Shown piece after piece: positions 1 to 6,369 of a stretch of 11,070 nucleotides of DNA. The stretch's first letter is position 1; the number at the start of each line of letters is the position of its first letter. A program made the translations under genes and the position numbers. This stretch comes from JBIKIW01 sp044361365. Lineage in GTDB: Bacteria; Patescibacteriota; JACMRA01. The stretch is from NCBI GenBank assembly GCA_044361365.1, contig JBIKIW010000046.1:1-11070 (forward strand), in the 5' to 3' direction. The notes under the pieces are model-generated. The model had not been told where the DNA came from, made no database searches, and saw only the letters and a program-made list of their open reading frames with translations.

Positions 1-1
1 A

Positions 2-106
2 ACTCAATCAAAAAAAGATTTAGAGAAATATGTATTTGACTTAGAGACAGATTTGCTCCATATTATCAAAATCTATATTAAATACCTGAAAAGTATTTCA
101 AATTAA
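2..106 (+). CDS. C-terminal end of an unidentified protein (partial)
   Basis: An open frame enters from the left edge and runs 34 codons to a TAA at 104-106. The visible tail is charged and then hydrophobic (it contains KKDLEKYVFDLETDLLHIIK), consistent with one or two amphipathic helices, and carries no motif I can assign. The stop overlaps the stop of the convergent cobW-like gene by 4 bp, a tight arrangement that supports a real gene. A chance open frame of 34 codons in AT-rich DNA is still possible, and the family cannot be named from this fragment. Confidence 0.5.
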   Translation, partial: TQSKKDLEKYVFDLETDLLHIIKIYIKYLKSISN

Positions 107-1062
107 ATTTTAACTGGTCTAGTTCCTAGCTTTAACACACTCTCTAAATCAGCTAAGATTTGAGCTTTGTTTAACTTTTTACCAATAAAAACTAGGCTTG
201 AATTTTTAGGTATTTTTTTAGATTCAAATGGTGTGATCATTTTACTAGCTCCAATCATTTGAAATACAAACCATTTGTTACCTTGGGGGGTTTTGATTTG
301 CATTATTCCTTTGCTGCGAACGGCTTCTTTTGGGAAAGTTTGTTTTAGCCAGGTATCTAATTTTTGTGGGTCAAAAACTTTGATGCTACTAAAAACAACC
401 TCATCAGCTTCTTTGTGTTCATGATGGTGATCGTCTTTTTCTACTTCGTAATTGGCTAGTTTTTGGATTGTCCAAGCTCCAGTTTCGATTATTAGTTTAG
501 TATCAATTTTGTCTGTTTCAGTATTCAAAAAAACTTTAGAATTAGGGTTGGCAGTTTTGATTAAGTCTTGAATTTTGTTTAATTTGTCAGTATTTTGTTT
601 GGTAATTTTGTTTAAAACTATAAAATCACAAAATTGAAGTTGCTCAAGAGCTAGTCTAAAATCAGCTTGGGTTTGAGTGAAATTTTCCACATCAACCAGG
701 CAAACAACACTATCTAAAAATATTTTCCCATTCAAGTCATCAACCACGAAAGTATCCGCAATTGGCCTTGGTTCAGCTAGACCTGAAGCTTCGATTAGGA
801 CATAGTCAACTTTTCCTGAAGAAATCATTTTTTCAACTGTTTTTAGCAAATCATCACGAACCACGCAGCAAAGGCAACCGTTACTCATTTCTACCATTTC
901 CTCGTTGCTATTTTCAACCAGCTGGTCATCAATGCCAACTTCACCAAATTCGTTGATAATCAAACCAAATTTTTTGTCTGGATTTTGGCTGATAATTCGA
1001 TTTACCATGGTGGTTTTTCCGGCACCCAAAAAGCCTGTTAAAATTGTGATTGGAATAGGCAT
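103..1062 (-). CDS. CobW/COG0523-family P-loop GTPase (metal chaperone)
   Basis: This 319-residue protein belongs to the G3E GTPases that deliver metals (zinc, cobalt, nickel) to target enzymes in the cytoplasm. The P-loop GFLGAGKTT is at residues 10-18, the family-defining CxCC metal site (C63, C65, C66) follows, then EASGLAEP near 92-99 and the guanine-specificity loop as LNKIT near 151-155, where the usual Asp of NKxD is Thr. A linker at about 211-218 holds a His cluster (DDHHHEH), common in zinc-linked members. The C-terminal part from about 224 matches the CobW C-terminal domain. Length is normal. The ATG start is clear but no ribosome binding site precedes it. The gene is 151 bp downstream of the FKBP gene and converges with the partial gene at the left edge. 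An upstream inverted repeat could be a metal-responsive operator. Family assignment is secure; the metal is not shown. Confidence 0.93.
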   Translation of the reverse strand: MPIPITILTGFLGAGKTTMVNRIISQNPDKKFGLIINEFGEVGIDDQLVENSNEEMVEMSNGCLCCVVRDDLLKTVEKMISSGKVDYVLIEASGLAEPRPIADTFVVDDLNGKIFLDSVVCLVDVENFTQTQADFRLALEQLQFCDFIVLNKITKQNTDKLNKIQDLIKTANPNSKVFLNTETDKIDTKLIIETGAWTIQKLANYEVEKDDHHHEHKEADEVVFSSIKVFDPQKLDTWLKQTFPKEAVRSKGIMQIKTPQGNKWFVFQMIGASKMITPFESKKIPKNSSLVFIGKKLNKAQILADLESVLKLGTRPVKI

Positions 1063-1103
1063 AGTCTAGTTTGTTGAATTTATTAAAATTTGATTTTTAG
1101 TCT

Positions 1104-1131
1104 GATATAAAATATGTGATTGGTAAGCCAA
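1104..1131 (-). promoter_or_regulatory. Candidate promoter of the cobW-like gene
   Basis: On the minus strand TTGGCT (1126-1131) is followed after 16 bp by TATATC (1104-1109), each matching four of six consensus positions. It would give a leader of about 35 nt. Hexamers this weak arise easily in AT-rich DNA. Confidence 0.3.
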
Positions 1132-1142
1132 TTTAATCATTG

Positions 1143-1165
1143 TTCATGCTCATATTAAACATGAA
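1143..1165. promoter_or_regulatory. 23-bp imperfect palindrome, possible operator
   Basis: TTCATG (1143-1148) and CATGAA (1160-1165) are perfect inverted arms around 11 bp, and two further internal pairs match, 8 of 11 pairs in all. The site is just upstream of the candidate cobW promoter. Size and symmetry suit a dimeric repressor of the Fur/Zur type, which often controls this GTPase family, but the sequence is not a recognised Zur consensus. Confidence 0.3.
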
Positions 1166-1213
1166 ATCAACTAACACACTTAGAAAGGGTAGGGAAGCTT
1201 AAACAAACAATAT

Positions 1214-1549
1214 TTATTCAATTCCCATAAGTTCAACTTCAAATATCAAAGTTGCTCCACCTGCAATTCCCGCTTGAGGAACTCCCCAATCACCATATCC
1301 AAGCTCTGCTGGAATAGTTAGTTTGCTTACTTCGCCGACTTTCATACCCTCTACTCCGATATCCCAGCCTTGAATCACCTGACCAGCTCCGACAATAAAG
1401 TCAAAAGGTTCTCCGCGATCTCTAGAGGAGTCAAATTTGGTTCCATTTTCTAAAGTTCCGACATAATGTACAATAGCAGTTTGTCCTTTTTTGATAGGCT
1501 CGCCAGATCCTTCAGTAATAATTATTTTAAAGTCATTTTGAGTTTGCAT
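1214..1549 (-). CDS. FKBP-type peptidyl-prolyl cis-trans isomerase
   Basis: This 111-residue protein is a single minimal FKBP domain, which catalyses cis-trans isomerisation of Xaa-Pro bonds. Family landmarks are in order: VHYVGTLENGTKFDSSRDRG near residues 28-47, FDFIVGAGQVIQGWDIGVEG near 49-68 (the binding-pocket core with VIQGWD), the GEVSKLTIPAELGYGDWG block, and the closing strand LIFEVELMGIE. There is no signal peptide or membrane segment, so it should be cytosolic. The ATG start fits the family's N-terminus; no Shine-Dalgarno motif precedes it. It is separated from khpB by 232 bp holding a repeat element, so it is probably its own transcription unit, perhaps with the cobW-like gene downstream. 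Confidence 0.95.
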   Translation of the reverse strand: MQTQNDFKIIITEGSGEPIKKGQTAIVHYVGTLENGTKFDSSRDRGEPFDFIVGAGQVIQGWDIGVEGMKVGEVSKLTIPAELGYGDWGVPQAGIAGGATLIFEVELMGIE

Positions 1550-1653
1550 AGTAGTTTAAAAAACAAGACTTTTTTGAGAATAGTCAATTTAGAGTAATTA
1601 ATAACTAAAAACTGATAGTGAATAATTATAAATTGTTAATGATAAATAGTAAG

Positions 1654-1742
1654 TTACTGTAGAGAAAAGCTGCTGGTTCTATTTGATAAAAGGCTGTAGT
1701 TGTGATAATCAATGGCGACGCGGTGGTCGCCCTCTACAGTAA
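1654..1742. repeat. 89-bp element with 11-bp terminal inverted repeats
   Basis: TTACTGTAGAG (1654-1664) and CTCTACAGTAA (1732-1742) are perfect inverted repeats. The right end holds a copy of the dispersed GTAGAG-GGCGA hairpin (1711-1737). No gene lies inside. It fills the 232-bp gap between khpB and the FKBP gene and resembles a miniature inverted-repeat element. Confidence 0.6.
1711..1737 (-). repeat. GTAGAG-GGCGA hairpin repeat, copy A
   Basis: The stem is GGCGAC/GTCGCC with a six-base loop, flanked by AAT on one side and CTCTAC on the other. In minus orientation it reads GTAGAG, then the hairpin, then CATT, as in copies B to F. Confidence 0.7.
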
Positions 1743-1781
1743 TTCGTTCAACGATGTAAAACTTAAGATGAAAGGGAAATC

Positions 1782-2300
1782 TTATTTCTTACTTTCTTTG
1801 TTGATATCCCAAATTGTGGATTCGTCTATTCCAGTTGAGCCTATCTCAGAAGTTGGTAAGATTAGTAATTTACGATTATCACGATCTCCAACGCTACTTG
1901 TTTGCAACCCTTTGATGTCTGCTAAGAGTTTGTGTATTAACATCCTTTCGTAGCCTGAAAGATTTATCAGTACTACCGTTCTCCCTTCTGCCATGATCAT
2001 TTGAGCTAATTCGGGAATTTTGGTTTTGATTAGAAGCTCTCTTTTACTTCGAAAATCATCCATATCAATCAAGAAATGTGTCCTATCTTCAGGGTATTTT
2101 TTATGTACACAGATTCTAACTAAATGTTGTATTGCTCGAAGAGTTTCACCTTTTTCACCGATCAAGTCTTGATTTCCATTGGTAATTTTGATTTTCCATT
2201 GATCACCTTCCTTGGTAAACTCCATCTCCGCTTCAGGTGAGATTATTTTTACGAGAGGGTCGATGATTTCTATTATTAATTTCTGAACTTGATTGTCCAT
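1782..2300 (-). CDS. khpB: KhpB/Jag-type RNA-binding protein (KH and R3H domains)
   Basis: This 172-residue protein is the short form of KhpB (Jag, SpoIIIJ-associated, EloR), an RNA-binding protein linked in Firmicutes to cell elongation and post-transcriptional control. A KH domain spans about residues 25-80 with the GxxG loop as G48-E-K-G51. An R3H domain spans about 92-150, with the signature Arg and His as R119-M-L-I-H123 and the closing NRKLLILPT strand. The N-terminal Jag-N domain of the Bacillus protein is absent, common in reduced genomes, and about 20 residues of unassigned tail follow. It is the last gene of the operon with prmC, 51 bp downstream of it. The usual yidC neighbour is not here. 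The start is ATG with no Shine-Dalgarno motif. Confidence 0.9.
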   Translation of the reverse strand: MDNQVQKLIIEIIDPLVKIISPEAEMEFTKEGDQWKIKITNGNQDLIGEKGETLRAIQHLVRICVHKKYPEDRTHFLIDMDDFRSKRELLIKTKIPELAQMIMAEGRTVVLINLSGYERMLIHKLLADIKGLQTSSVGDRDNRKLLILPTSEIGSTGIDESTIWDINKESKK

Positions 2301-2351
2301 ATTGCTTTTGATGGTAAGGCGTGTGAATGTATTTTGTTATAAGCTAATTTG

Positions 2352-3173
2352 TCAAATCCAAAGGGCTAAAAGTCTATCTCTACCATAAGGATCTTTCCAA
2401 ATTTGCGCATGTCTATATAAAGATTGACCTATTTTAGCAGCCTTGACAATATTTCTGGGATCTAATTCCAAAAAAATGGCTTTTGGAGGGTTCTTTAGTT
2501 TGCCTATTTGTTTGATTAAGACACGAAAAAGTGCCAGTCCGTCCCAGCCAGAATAAATTGCCATTTTAGGTTCAAATTTTACCATATTTACAGCTCTTTC
2601 TTTGTAGTCAATTTGAGGTACGTACGGTAAGTTGGTGCATAAAATCCAAGATTTCCATGATTCTAAGCGAGTGTTTAACAATTTCGAGGCTAACAAGTTG
2701 GAGCGAAAGATTTGGTAGTTACGAATTTGATTTAGTTGAGCGTTTTTTTGACTTATTTTAAAGGCTTCAAGGTTTTTTTCTACAGCCAAGACTGACTGAA
2801 AATATTTAGCTAAACTTAGCCCAACCACCCCACTTCCAGCTGCTACGTCTAACACAAAGTCCGAATCGTAAATTAACTTATTTAAATTTCTTGGAAAAAC
2901 CGATCTCTGCTTAGTTTTTGCTTGAATTATCTCCCCAAGCCACCATTCAGTCTCTTCTCGTGGTAAAAAAATGCCCTCTTTTACGATTAGTTTTAAGCCC
3001 AAAACTTCAACCTCTCCTAAAATATAATCTACAGGATAACCTAGCTCCAATTTTTGGTAAATTTGTTTTTTTAAAAAACCCTTTTGTTCTATAGTAAGTG
3101 CCTTATAAAAGTCCATTTGACTGAACTTTTGGATAATTTTAGCCTGTAAAAAAGTTATTGAATTTGAGTCCAT
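2352..3173 (-). CDS. prmC: PrmC/HemK-type release-factor glutamine methyltransferase
   Basis: The product, 273 residues from the chosen ATG, should be the SAM-dependent enzyme that methylates the Gln of the GGQ motif in release factors RF1 and RF2. A short helical N-terminal domain (about 1-60) is followed by the conserved ILGEVEVLGLKLIVKEGIFLPREETEWW region (read in two halves), motif I DVAAGSGVVG at about 109-118, and the substrate loop NLPYVP at about 181-186, where most family members have NPPY. A TTG at 3203 would add ten residues and overlap the upstream gene by 16 bp; the ATG at 3173 leaves a 14-bp gap and fits family length better, though an AAGG lies 8 nt before the TTG. The operon runs from the glycosyltransferase gene through prmC to khpB. 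Another N-methyltransferase with the same fold is possible. Confidence 0.85.
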   Translation of the reverse strand: MDSNSITFLQAKIIQKFSQMDFYKALTIEQKGFLKKQIYQKLELGYPVDYILGEVEVLGLKLIVKEGIFLPREETEWWLGEIIQAKTKQRSVFPRNLNKLIYDSDFVLDVAAGSGVVGLSLAKYFQSVLAVEKNLEAFKISQKNAQLNQIRNYQIFRSNLLASKLLNTRLESWKSWILCTNLPYVPQIDYKERAVNMVKFEPKMAIYSGWDGLALFRVLIKQIGKLKNPPKAIFLELDPRNIVKAAKIGQSLYRHAQIWKDPYGRDRLLALWI

Positions 3174-3187
3174 GGTAACTTTATTTT

Positions 3188-4867
3188 TTAACTTAACGTC
3201 CAAAATTCATACCTTGGAGAGTTATCAAAAATATCCGGCAAAGTTTTAACTAATCGGTATCGTTTTTGTAAGAAAGCTTGAATCTTAGTGTTGATTTTAA
3301 CCTTATTATCAACAAAAATAGTTTTTGGTGGGTCTTGATTTAGGTTTTGCAAAGTACGATCTTCAATGCCACCATCCAGGTGAAACCAGACATTTACGGT
3401 ATATCCGCACTCTCTTTGTGAGTAATAACACAAAGCTGACAAATTGCTATAATGCCAAAACCTTTGATTTTTTGGAGTTAATTCTTGGATATTTTTAACA
3501 ATCTCCGACATTTTCGGGTAATACCAATAAGTTTGCTGCTGTCTTTGGTCTTGCCAGTAAGATAAATTACCTCGTGAAGTTTCCCAATAAAAATCCCTGT
3601 AATTAGGCTCTAATGGGGCAACATCTAGGCTAATACTACCGTTATTTTGTCCAGAAGTAAAGATGAATATTAAATACTGCCCAAATGAAAGCCAGATAAA
3701 ACAAGTTAGTAGCAGAATATAACTTGTAGAAACAATCTTTTTGTTGAGTTTAGGTATTAATTTAAGAATTTTATCGTTTAAATTTAACTTAGGTTCTAAT
3801 TCGGTTAAAAATTCCCATAAAAGACCAAATAAAATCAATAAAAGTGGTAGTATTTGCAAAAAATAATGAGAATAACTTCGACCCGACATCATTACCGCAA
3901 ACCAGCTAAAACAAAACCAAAAACATAAAAGCCACCATTTCTTGATCTTGGAAGCTTGTAATCTATATAAAACCAGAAGTACCGAAGCTACTAAAAACAC
4001 AATCAACCTCCATTGAAACCCAGAAATCCCTATTCTATCTGTAGCATATAATTTTCCATTAAAAAGTGGAATTCCCAATAATTGAGCAAACTCAGTATTT
4101 TTTGACTGAATGTAGCCAGCGTTGTAACCAAAAATTGATTGCAAACTAAATCCAAAGTCAGATTTTGAAGCCAAAAATGAAATAGATATCAACAAAATAA
4201 GCCCAGAACCCAAAGCAATATTCAAAAACCTTGGCAAAATACTTTTAATTTTACTCCAATTAAAGATCAAATAACCTCCAAAAAATCCTATTAATTCAAC
4301 AATTGCATGGGCTTTGACCAACCCAGAAAGAACTAAAAATCCACCAACAATCCAATCTGAGTATCGATTTTTGAAATTTAAAAACAGCCAAATGGTTGCT
4401 AAAATTAAAGGGATAAACAAATTTTCTCTATTAAAAACACCTGCTTCAAAAAAACCAAACCCAAAACCCAAAGCTGCCAGCAAAGTAATAAAATAGGAAG
4501 TTTCTAGCTTCTTTAAAAAATATTTTGAAACTTTGTAAATTAAAATAACAGTTACCAACCCAAGTAAAAAATTAAAGAAGGGGATAATCCAATATTCACC
4601 ACCACTAATTTTTAGCAATAAAGCATATAGCCAATATATTAGAGGAGGTTTATGATCCCATGCTTGAGTGTATAGTTCTCGGCCATAATTTAGATCACTG
4701 GCAATGGAAAGATAAACACCTTCATCAAAATTCCAGTGCTTCATAAATAAATATGGAAGCCTTCCTATTAAATATATTGTAAAAATTATTACCCAAAAAA
4801 TAGATTTTTTAGATTTTAACCTTAAAGTAAAAGTATCCCAAAAACTACTAATTAAAATAGGTTTCAT
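3188..4867 (-). CDS. Polytopic GT-C glycosyltransferase (PMT/ArnT-like)
   Basis: This 559-residue membrane protein resembles the PMT_2/ArnT group, which transfers sugars from polyprenyl-phosphate donors to proteins or envelope glycans on the outer face of the membrane. After a first helix (about 21-41), the loop carries NFDEGVY with D48-E49, the acidic pair expected at the catalytic site, then AWDHKPPLIYW at about 69-79, typical of this family. Roughly ten more hydrophobic segments follow to about residue 405. The last 150 residues are soluble and aromatic-rich, probably extracytoplasmic. It begins 5 bp after the upstream six-helix membrane gene, so the two are probably co-transcribed and may work together on the cell surface. 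Donor and acceptor cannot be read from the sequence. No Shine-Dalgarno motif precedes the ATG. Confidence 0.85.
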   Translation of the reverse strand: MKPILISSFWDTFTLRLKSKKSIFWVIIFTIYLIGRLPYLFMKHWNFDEGVYLSIASDLNYGRELYTQAWDHKPPLIYWLYALLLKISGGEYWIIPFFNFLLGLVTVILIYKVSKYFLKKLETSYFITLLAALGFGFGFFEAGVFNRENLFIPLILATIWLFLNFKNRYSDWIVGGFLVLSGLVKAHAIVELIGFFGGYLIFNWSKIKSILPRFLNIALGSGLILLISISFLASKSDFGFSLQSIFGYNAGYIQSKNTEFAQLLGIPLFNGKLYATDRIGISGFQWRLIVFLVASVLLVLYRLQASKIKKWWLLCFWFCFSWFAVMMSGRSYSHYFLQILPLLLILFGLLWEFLTELEPKLNLNDKILKLIPKLNKKIVSTSYILLLTCFIWLSFGQYLIFIFTSGQNNGSISLDVAPLEPNYRDFYWETSRGNLSYWQDQRQQQTYWYYPKMSEIVKNIQELTPKNQRFWHYSNLSALCYYSQRECGYTVNVWFHLDGGIEDRTLQNLNQDPPKTIFVDNKVKINTKIQAFLQKRYRLVKTLPDIFDNSPRYEFWTLS

Positions 4868-4872
4868 AATTA

Positions 4873-5478
4873 CTAGATTTTGTTTAAAGGATCTGTAGTA
4901 TTTAGTTTTTTTGATTTATCTATAAAAAAATTCAGTCCAATAAAAAACATTGTTAACTCACTAATTATAGAAAAATAGCCTATTACTTGCTGGAAAATAA
5001 TAAAGCCCTGAATGTCTCCACTAAACCACTTAAAAGTTAGTCCAAACAAGGCTATAGTATAAATTGCGATTATAAAAAGGTTTAACCTGATTGATTTGAG
5101 AGTTTTACTTAAGAAAATTTCAACAGCAAAAAGAATATTAGAGAATAAAAACCACTGTATTGTTGCATCTGGAAAAGTACTACGAGTTAGGTGATCAACC
5201 CCCAAAAAACCAAACCAAAATTGAGCTATAGCTAAAATCAAAAAAGCTCCAGCTAAAAATGTTTTTTTGTCCCAAAGTGATTTCTCCAAAGAGGCAAAAG
5301 TTAAAGTAAAAACCTTTAAAAAAAGAACCACTCCTGCCACTACCAACAGATAAGCAAAAGAATAATTTTTTTCTACAAAGTCACTGTTAGCAATTTGGTA
5401 TCCAATAATTATTGCAAATATCATTATAGCCGGAGAGTATAGAGTGTTTCCATTAACTTTAGGTAATTTAAAAGGCAT
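4873..5478 (-). CDS. Six-helix membrane protein of unknown function
   Basis: I do not recognise this 201-residue family. Hydrophobic segments lie at about 14-31, 38-60, 73-94, 105-124, 132-150 and 157-186, with short polar loops and a lysine-rich C-terminus. There is no obvious catalytic motif, no cleavable signal peptide and no cysteine. The gene is first in the operon and ends 5 bp before the glycosyltransferase, which suggests a role with it in envelope glycan or lipid-linked sugar handling; that is inference from position only. The ATG at 5476-5478 is the only sensible start, and no Shine-Dalgarno motif precedes it. Confidence 0.8.
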   Translation of the reverse strand: MPFKLPKVNGNTLYSPAIMIFAIIIGYQIANSDFVEKNYSFAYLLVVAGVVLFLKVFTLTFASLEKSLWDKKTFLAGAFLILAIAQFWFGFLGVDHLTRSTFPDATIQWFLFSNILFAVEIFLSKTLKSIRLNLFIIAIYTIALFGLTFKWFSGDIQGFIIFQQVIGYFSIISELTMFFIGLNFFIDKSKKLNTTDPLNKI

Positions 5479-5515
5479 TGTGGTGTATAAAATTTAGAAT
5501 CAGAAAACTACTAAC

Positions 5516-5544
5516 TTGACTAAAGAGAGTTTATCCAAAATCCT
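5516..5544 (+). promoter_or_regulatory. Weak candidate promoter of tRNA-Cys
   Basis: TTGACT (5516-5521) is a good -35 hexamer, but 17 bp further only AATCCT (5539-5544) is found. It is placed correctly for transcription starting just before the tRNA. The weak -10 makes this tentative. Confidence 0.25.
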
Positions 5545-5555
5545 TTGATTGTCAA
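5528..5555 (-). promoter_or_regulatory. Candidate promoter of the membrane protein-glycosyltransferase-prmC-khpB operon
   Basis: On the minus strand a perfect TTGACA (5550-5555) is followed after 16 bp by TAAACT (5528-5533, four of six matches). The -35 box ends one base before the tRNA-Cys gene, so transcription of the operon and of the tRNA would diverge from overlapping DNA. Confidence 0.45.
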
Positions 5556-5556
5556 T

Positions 5557-5630
5557 GGCGACGTGGCCGAGCGGTTAGGCAGAGGTCTGCAAAACCTTGT
5601 ACACCGGTTCAAGTCCGGTCGTTGCCTCCA
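5557..5630 (+). tRNA. tRNA-Cys (anticodon GCA)
   Basis: All four arms fold. The acceptor stem pairs GGCGACG (5557-5563) with CGTTGCC (5620-5626), with one G-U pair. The D stem is GCC/GGC, and the anticodon stem 5582-5586/5594-5598 encloses the loop CTGCAAA with GCA at 5589-5591. The T stem ACCGG/CCGGT encloses TTCAAGT. The discriminator is T at 5627, the U73 that identifies tRNA-Cys, and CCA is encoded (5628-5630). It is the only RNA gene seen here. Confidence 0.97.
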
Positions 5631-5646
5631 AATTTAATATTTTAAC

Positions 5647-5669
5647 TCCCTTTTTAAGGGATTTTTTTT
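5647..5669 (+). terminator. Rho-independent terminator of tRNA-Cys
   Basis: TCCCTT (5647-5652) pairs perfectly with AAGGGA (5656-5661) over a three-base loop and is followed at once by eight T residues (5662-5669). It starts 17 nt after the tRNA end. The T-run abuts the dispersed fold-back repeat. Confidence 0.85.
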
Positions 5670-5679
5670 GTTATACTAG

Positions 5680-5790
5680 TTTCGCTAATTACTACCACAA
5701 ACATACCCCGTCAGCTATCGCTGCCACCCCTTTCAAAAGGGGAATTTCGAGTTTAGTTTCAATTTGAAGTTAGGTTGGGGGTTAGTGAAA
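5680..5790. repeat. 111-bp fold-back repeat, copy 1
   Basis: This copy matches 9415-9526 over its whole length, and weaker identity extends 12 bp to the left. The ends are imperfect inverted repeats (TTTCGCTAA against TTAGTGAAA). Inside are the hairpins CAGC-TATC-GCTG (about 5712-5723) and CCCCTTT-CA-AAAGGGG. No coding frame runs through it. It accounts for most of the gap between the tRNA terminator and the 53-residue gene. Confidence 0.8.
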
Positions 5791-5803
5791 TGGGTATAAA
5801 AGC

Positions 5804-5965
5804 TCAAATAGCTTTCAGAATATCGTTAAAATAATCTAATAGAACTTTTTTGTCTTCGGCCGTTATCCCATTAGAAAGATTCAAGGTTAATTCAAACTCT
5901 TTTAACTTTTCTAACAAAGAGTTCAAAACTTTTTTTGAGGCTAAGGACTTGGGTTTGCTGTTCAT
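5804..5965 (-). CDS. Small helical protein of unknown function (53 residues)
   Basis: An ATG at 5963-5965 opens a 53-codon frame closed by TGA at 5804-5806. The product is strongly helical: a basic start (MNSKPKSLASKK), a heptad-like stretch LLEKLKEFELTLNL at about 17-30, then a second amphipathic helix ending LLDYFNDILKAI. There is no cysteine, signal peptide or membrane span. A good promoter lies directly upstream, which argues for expression. The pattern could suit a small dimeric helical-hairpin protein or an antitoxin-sized partner, but I recognise no family. It was compared with the exonuclease VII small subunit and does not match. No ribosome binding site is seen. Confidence 0.55.
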   Translation of the reverse strand: MNSKPKSLASKKVLNSLLEKLKEFELTLNLSNGITAEDKKVLLDYFNDILKAI

Positions 5966-5977
5966 AAAGACTGTTTA

Positions 5978-6015
5978 ATTATAGAGAACATAGCAGTAAA
6001 ATTCTTTAATGTCAA
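5978..6015 (-). promoter_or_regulatory. Promoter of the 53-residue gene
   Basis: On the minus strand a perfect TTGACA (6010-6015) is followed after 17 bp by TATGTT (5987-5992) preceded by TGC, an extended -10. A perfect TATAAT also lies at 5978-5983. Either gives a leader shorter than about 20 nt. Confidence 0.5.
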
Positions 6016-6121
6016 AAATAGGATTTCGACTTAAAATTGTAAGGAAAATAATAGTTTTAATTTTTTGTTGCTTAGTCAAGATAAATCTTTTTAGACGATT
6101 ATGGCGAAGTCTTTTAGTGTA

Positions 6122-6130
6122 TGTTATAAT
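6122..6130 (+). promoter_or_regulatory. Extended -10 promoter of the 57-residue gene
   Basis: TG (6122-6123), one base, then a perfect TATAAT (6125-6130) form an extended -10. There is no good -35 at the right spacing. The leader to the ATG at 6189 would be about 50 nt. The same TGTTATA form occurs upstream of the methyltransferase gene at 9228-9236. Confidence 0.5.
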
Positions 6131-6188
6131 CTTAAAGCCTTGAATAAATGTATTTTTTGATTAATAATTAGTTTAATTTAAATCTTTT

Positions 6189-6362
6189 ATGAAAATAATA
6201 ATAAACAAAAAACTTCTGTCTTTGGAGATGATAACAATTTTAGCCGTATCTATTTTACTTTTTTGTATTTTATTGGTAACATTTTCAGTTCAAAAACAAA
6301 AAGCAAGTGCCAATGAGTCAAATTCAACTCAAAGTAGTAGCTATTCTTCAGTTCAAAAGTGA
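6189..6362 (+). CDS. Small single-pass membrane or secreted protein (57 residues)
   Basis: An ATG at 6189 opens a 57-codon frame ending in TGA at 6360-6362. The start is basic (MKIIINKKLL), followed by a hydrophobic span at about 14-34 containing ILAVSILLFCILLV, then a hydrophilic tail rich in Ser, Gln and Asn. This is the layout of an N-terminally anchored protein with a short outside tail, or of a secreted peptide. The lone Cys is not in a convincing lipobox because Phe precedes it. The stop is 7 bp from that of convergent gpmA. No family is recognised. An extended -10 promoter upstream supports expression; no Shine-Dalgarno motif is present. Confidence 0.6.
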   Translation: MKIIINKKLLSLEMITILAVSILLFCILLVTFSVQKQKASANESNSTQSSSYSSVQK

Positions 6363-6369
6363 GACCTTT

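Noticed and set aside
762..956. Plus-strand frame inside the cobW-like gene
   Set aside because: It is the antisense of a well-supported coding region and has no features of its own.
1702..1953. Plus-strand frame opposite khpB
   Set aside because: It starts inside a repeat hairpin and continues antisense to the R3H domain.
4314..4496. Plus-strand frame inside the glycosyltransferase gene
   Set aside because: It is antisense to membrane helices and lysine/proline-rich only because of the opposite codons.
6009..6143. 44-codon plus-strand frame with a hydrophobic stretch
   Set aside because: It overlaps the extended -10 box of the 57-residue gene, lies opposite the promoter of the 53-residue gene, and has no supporting context.
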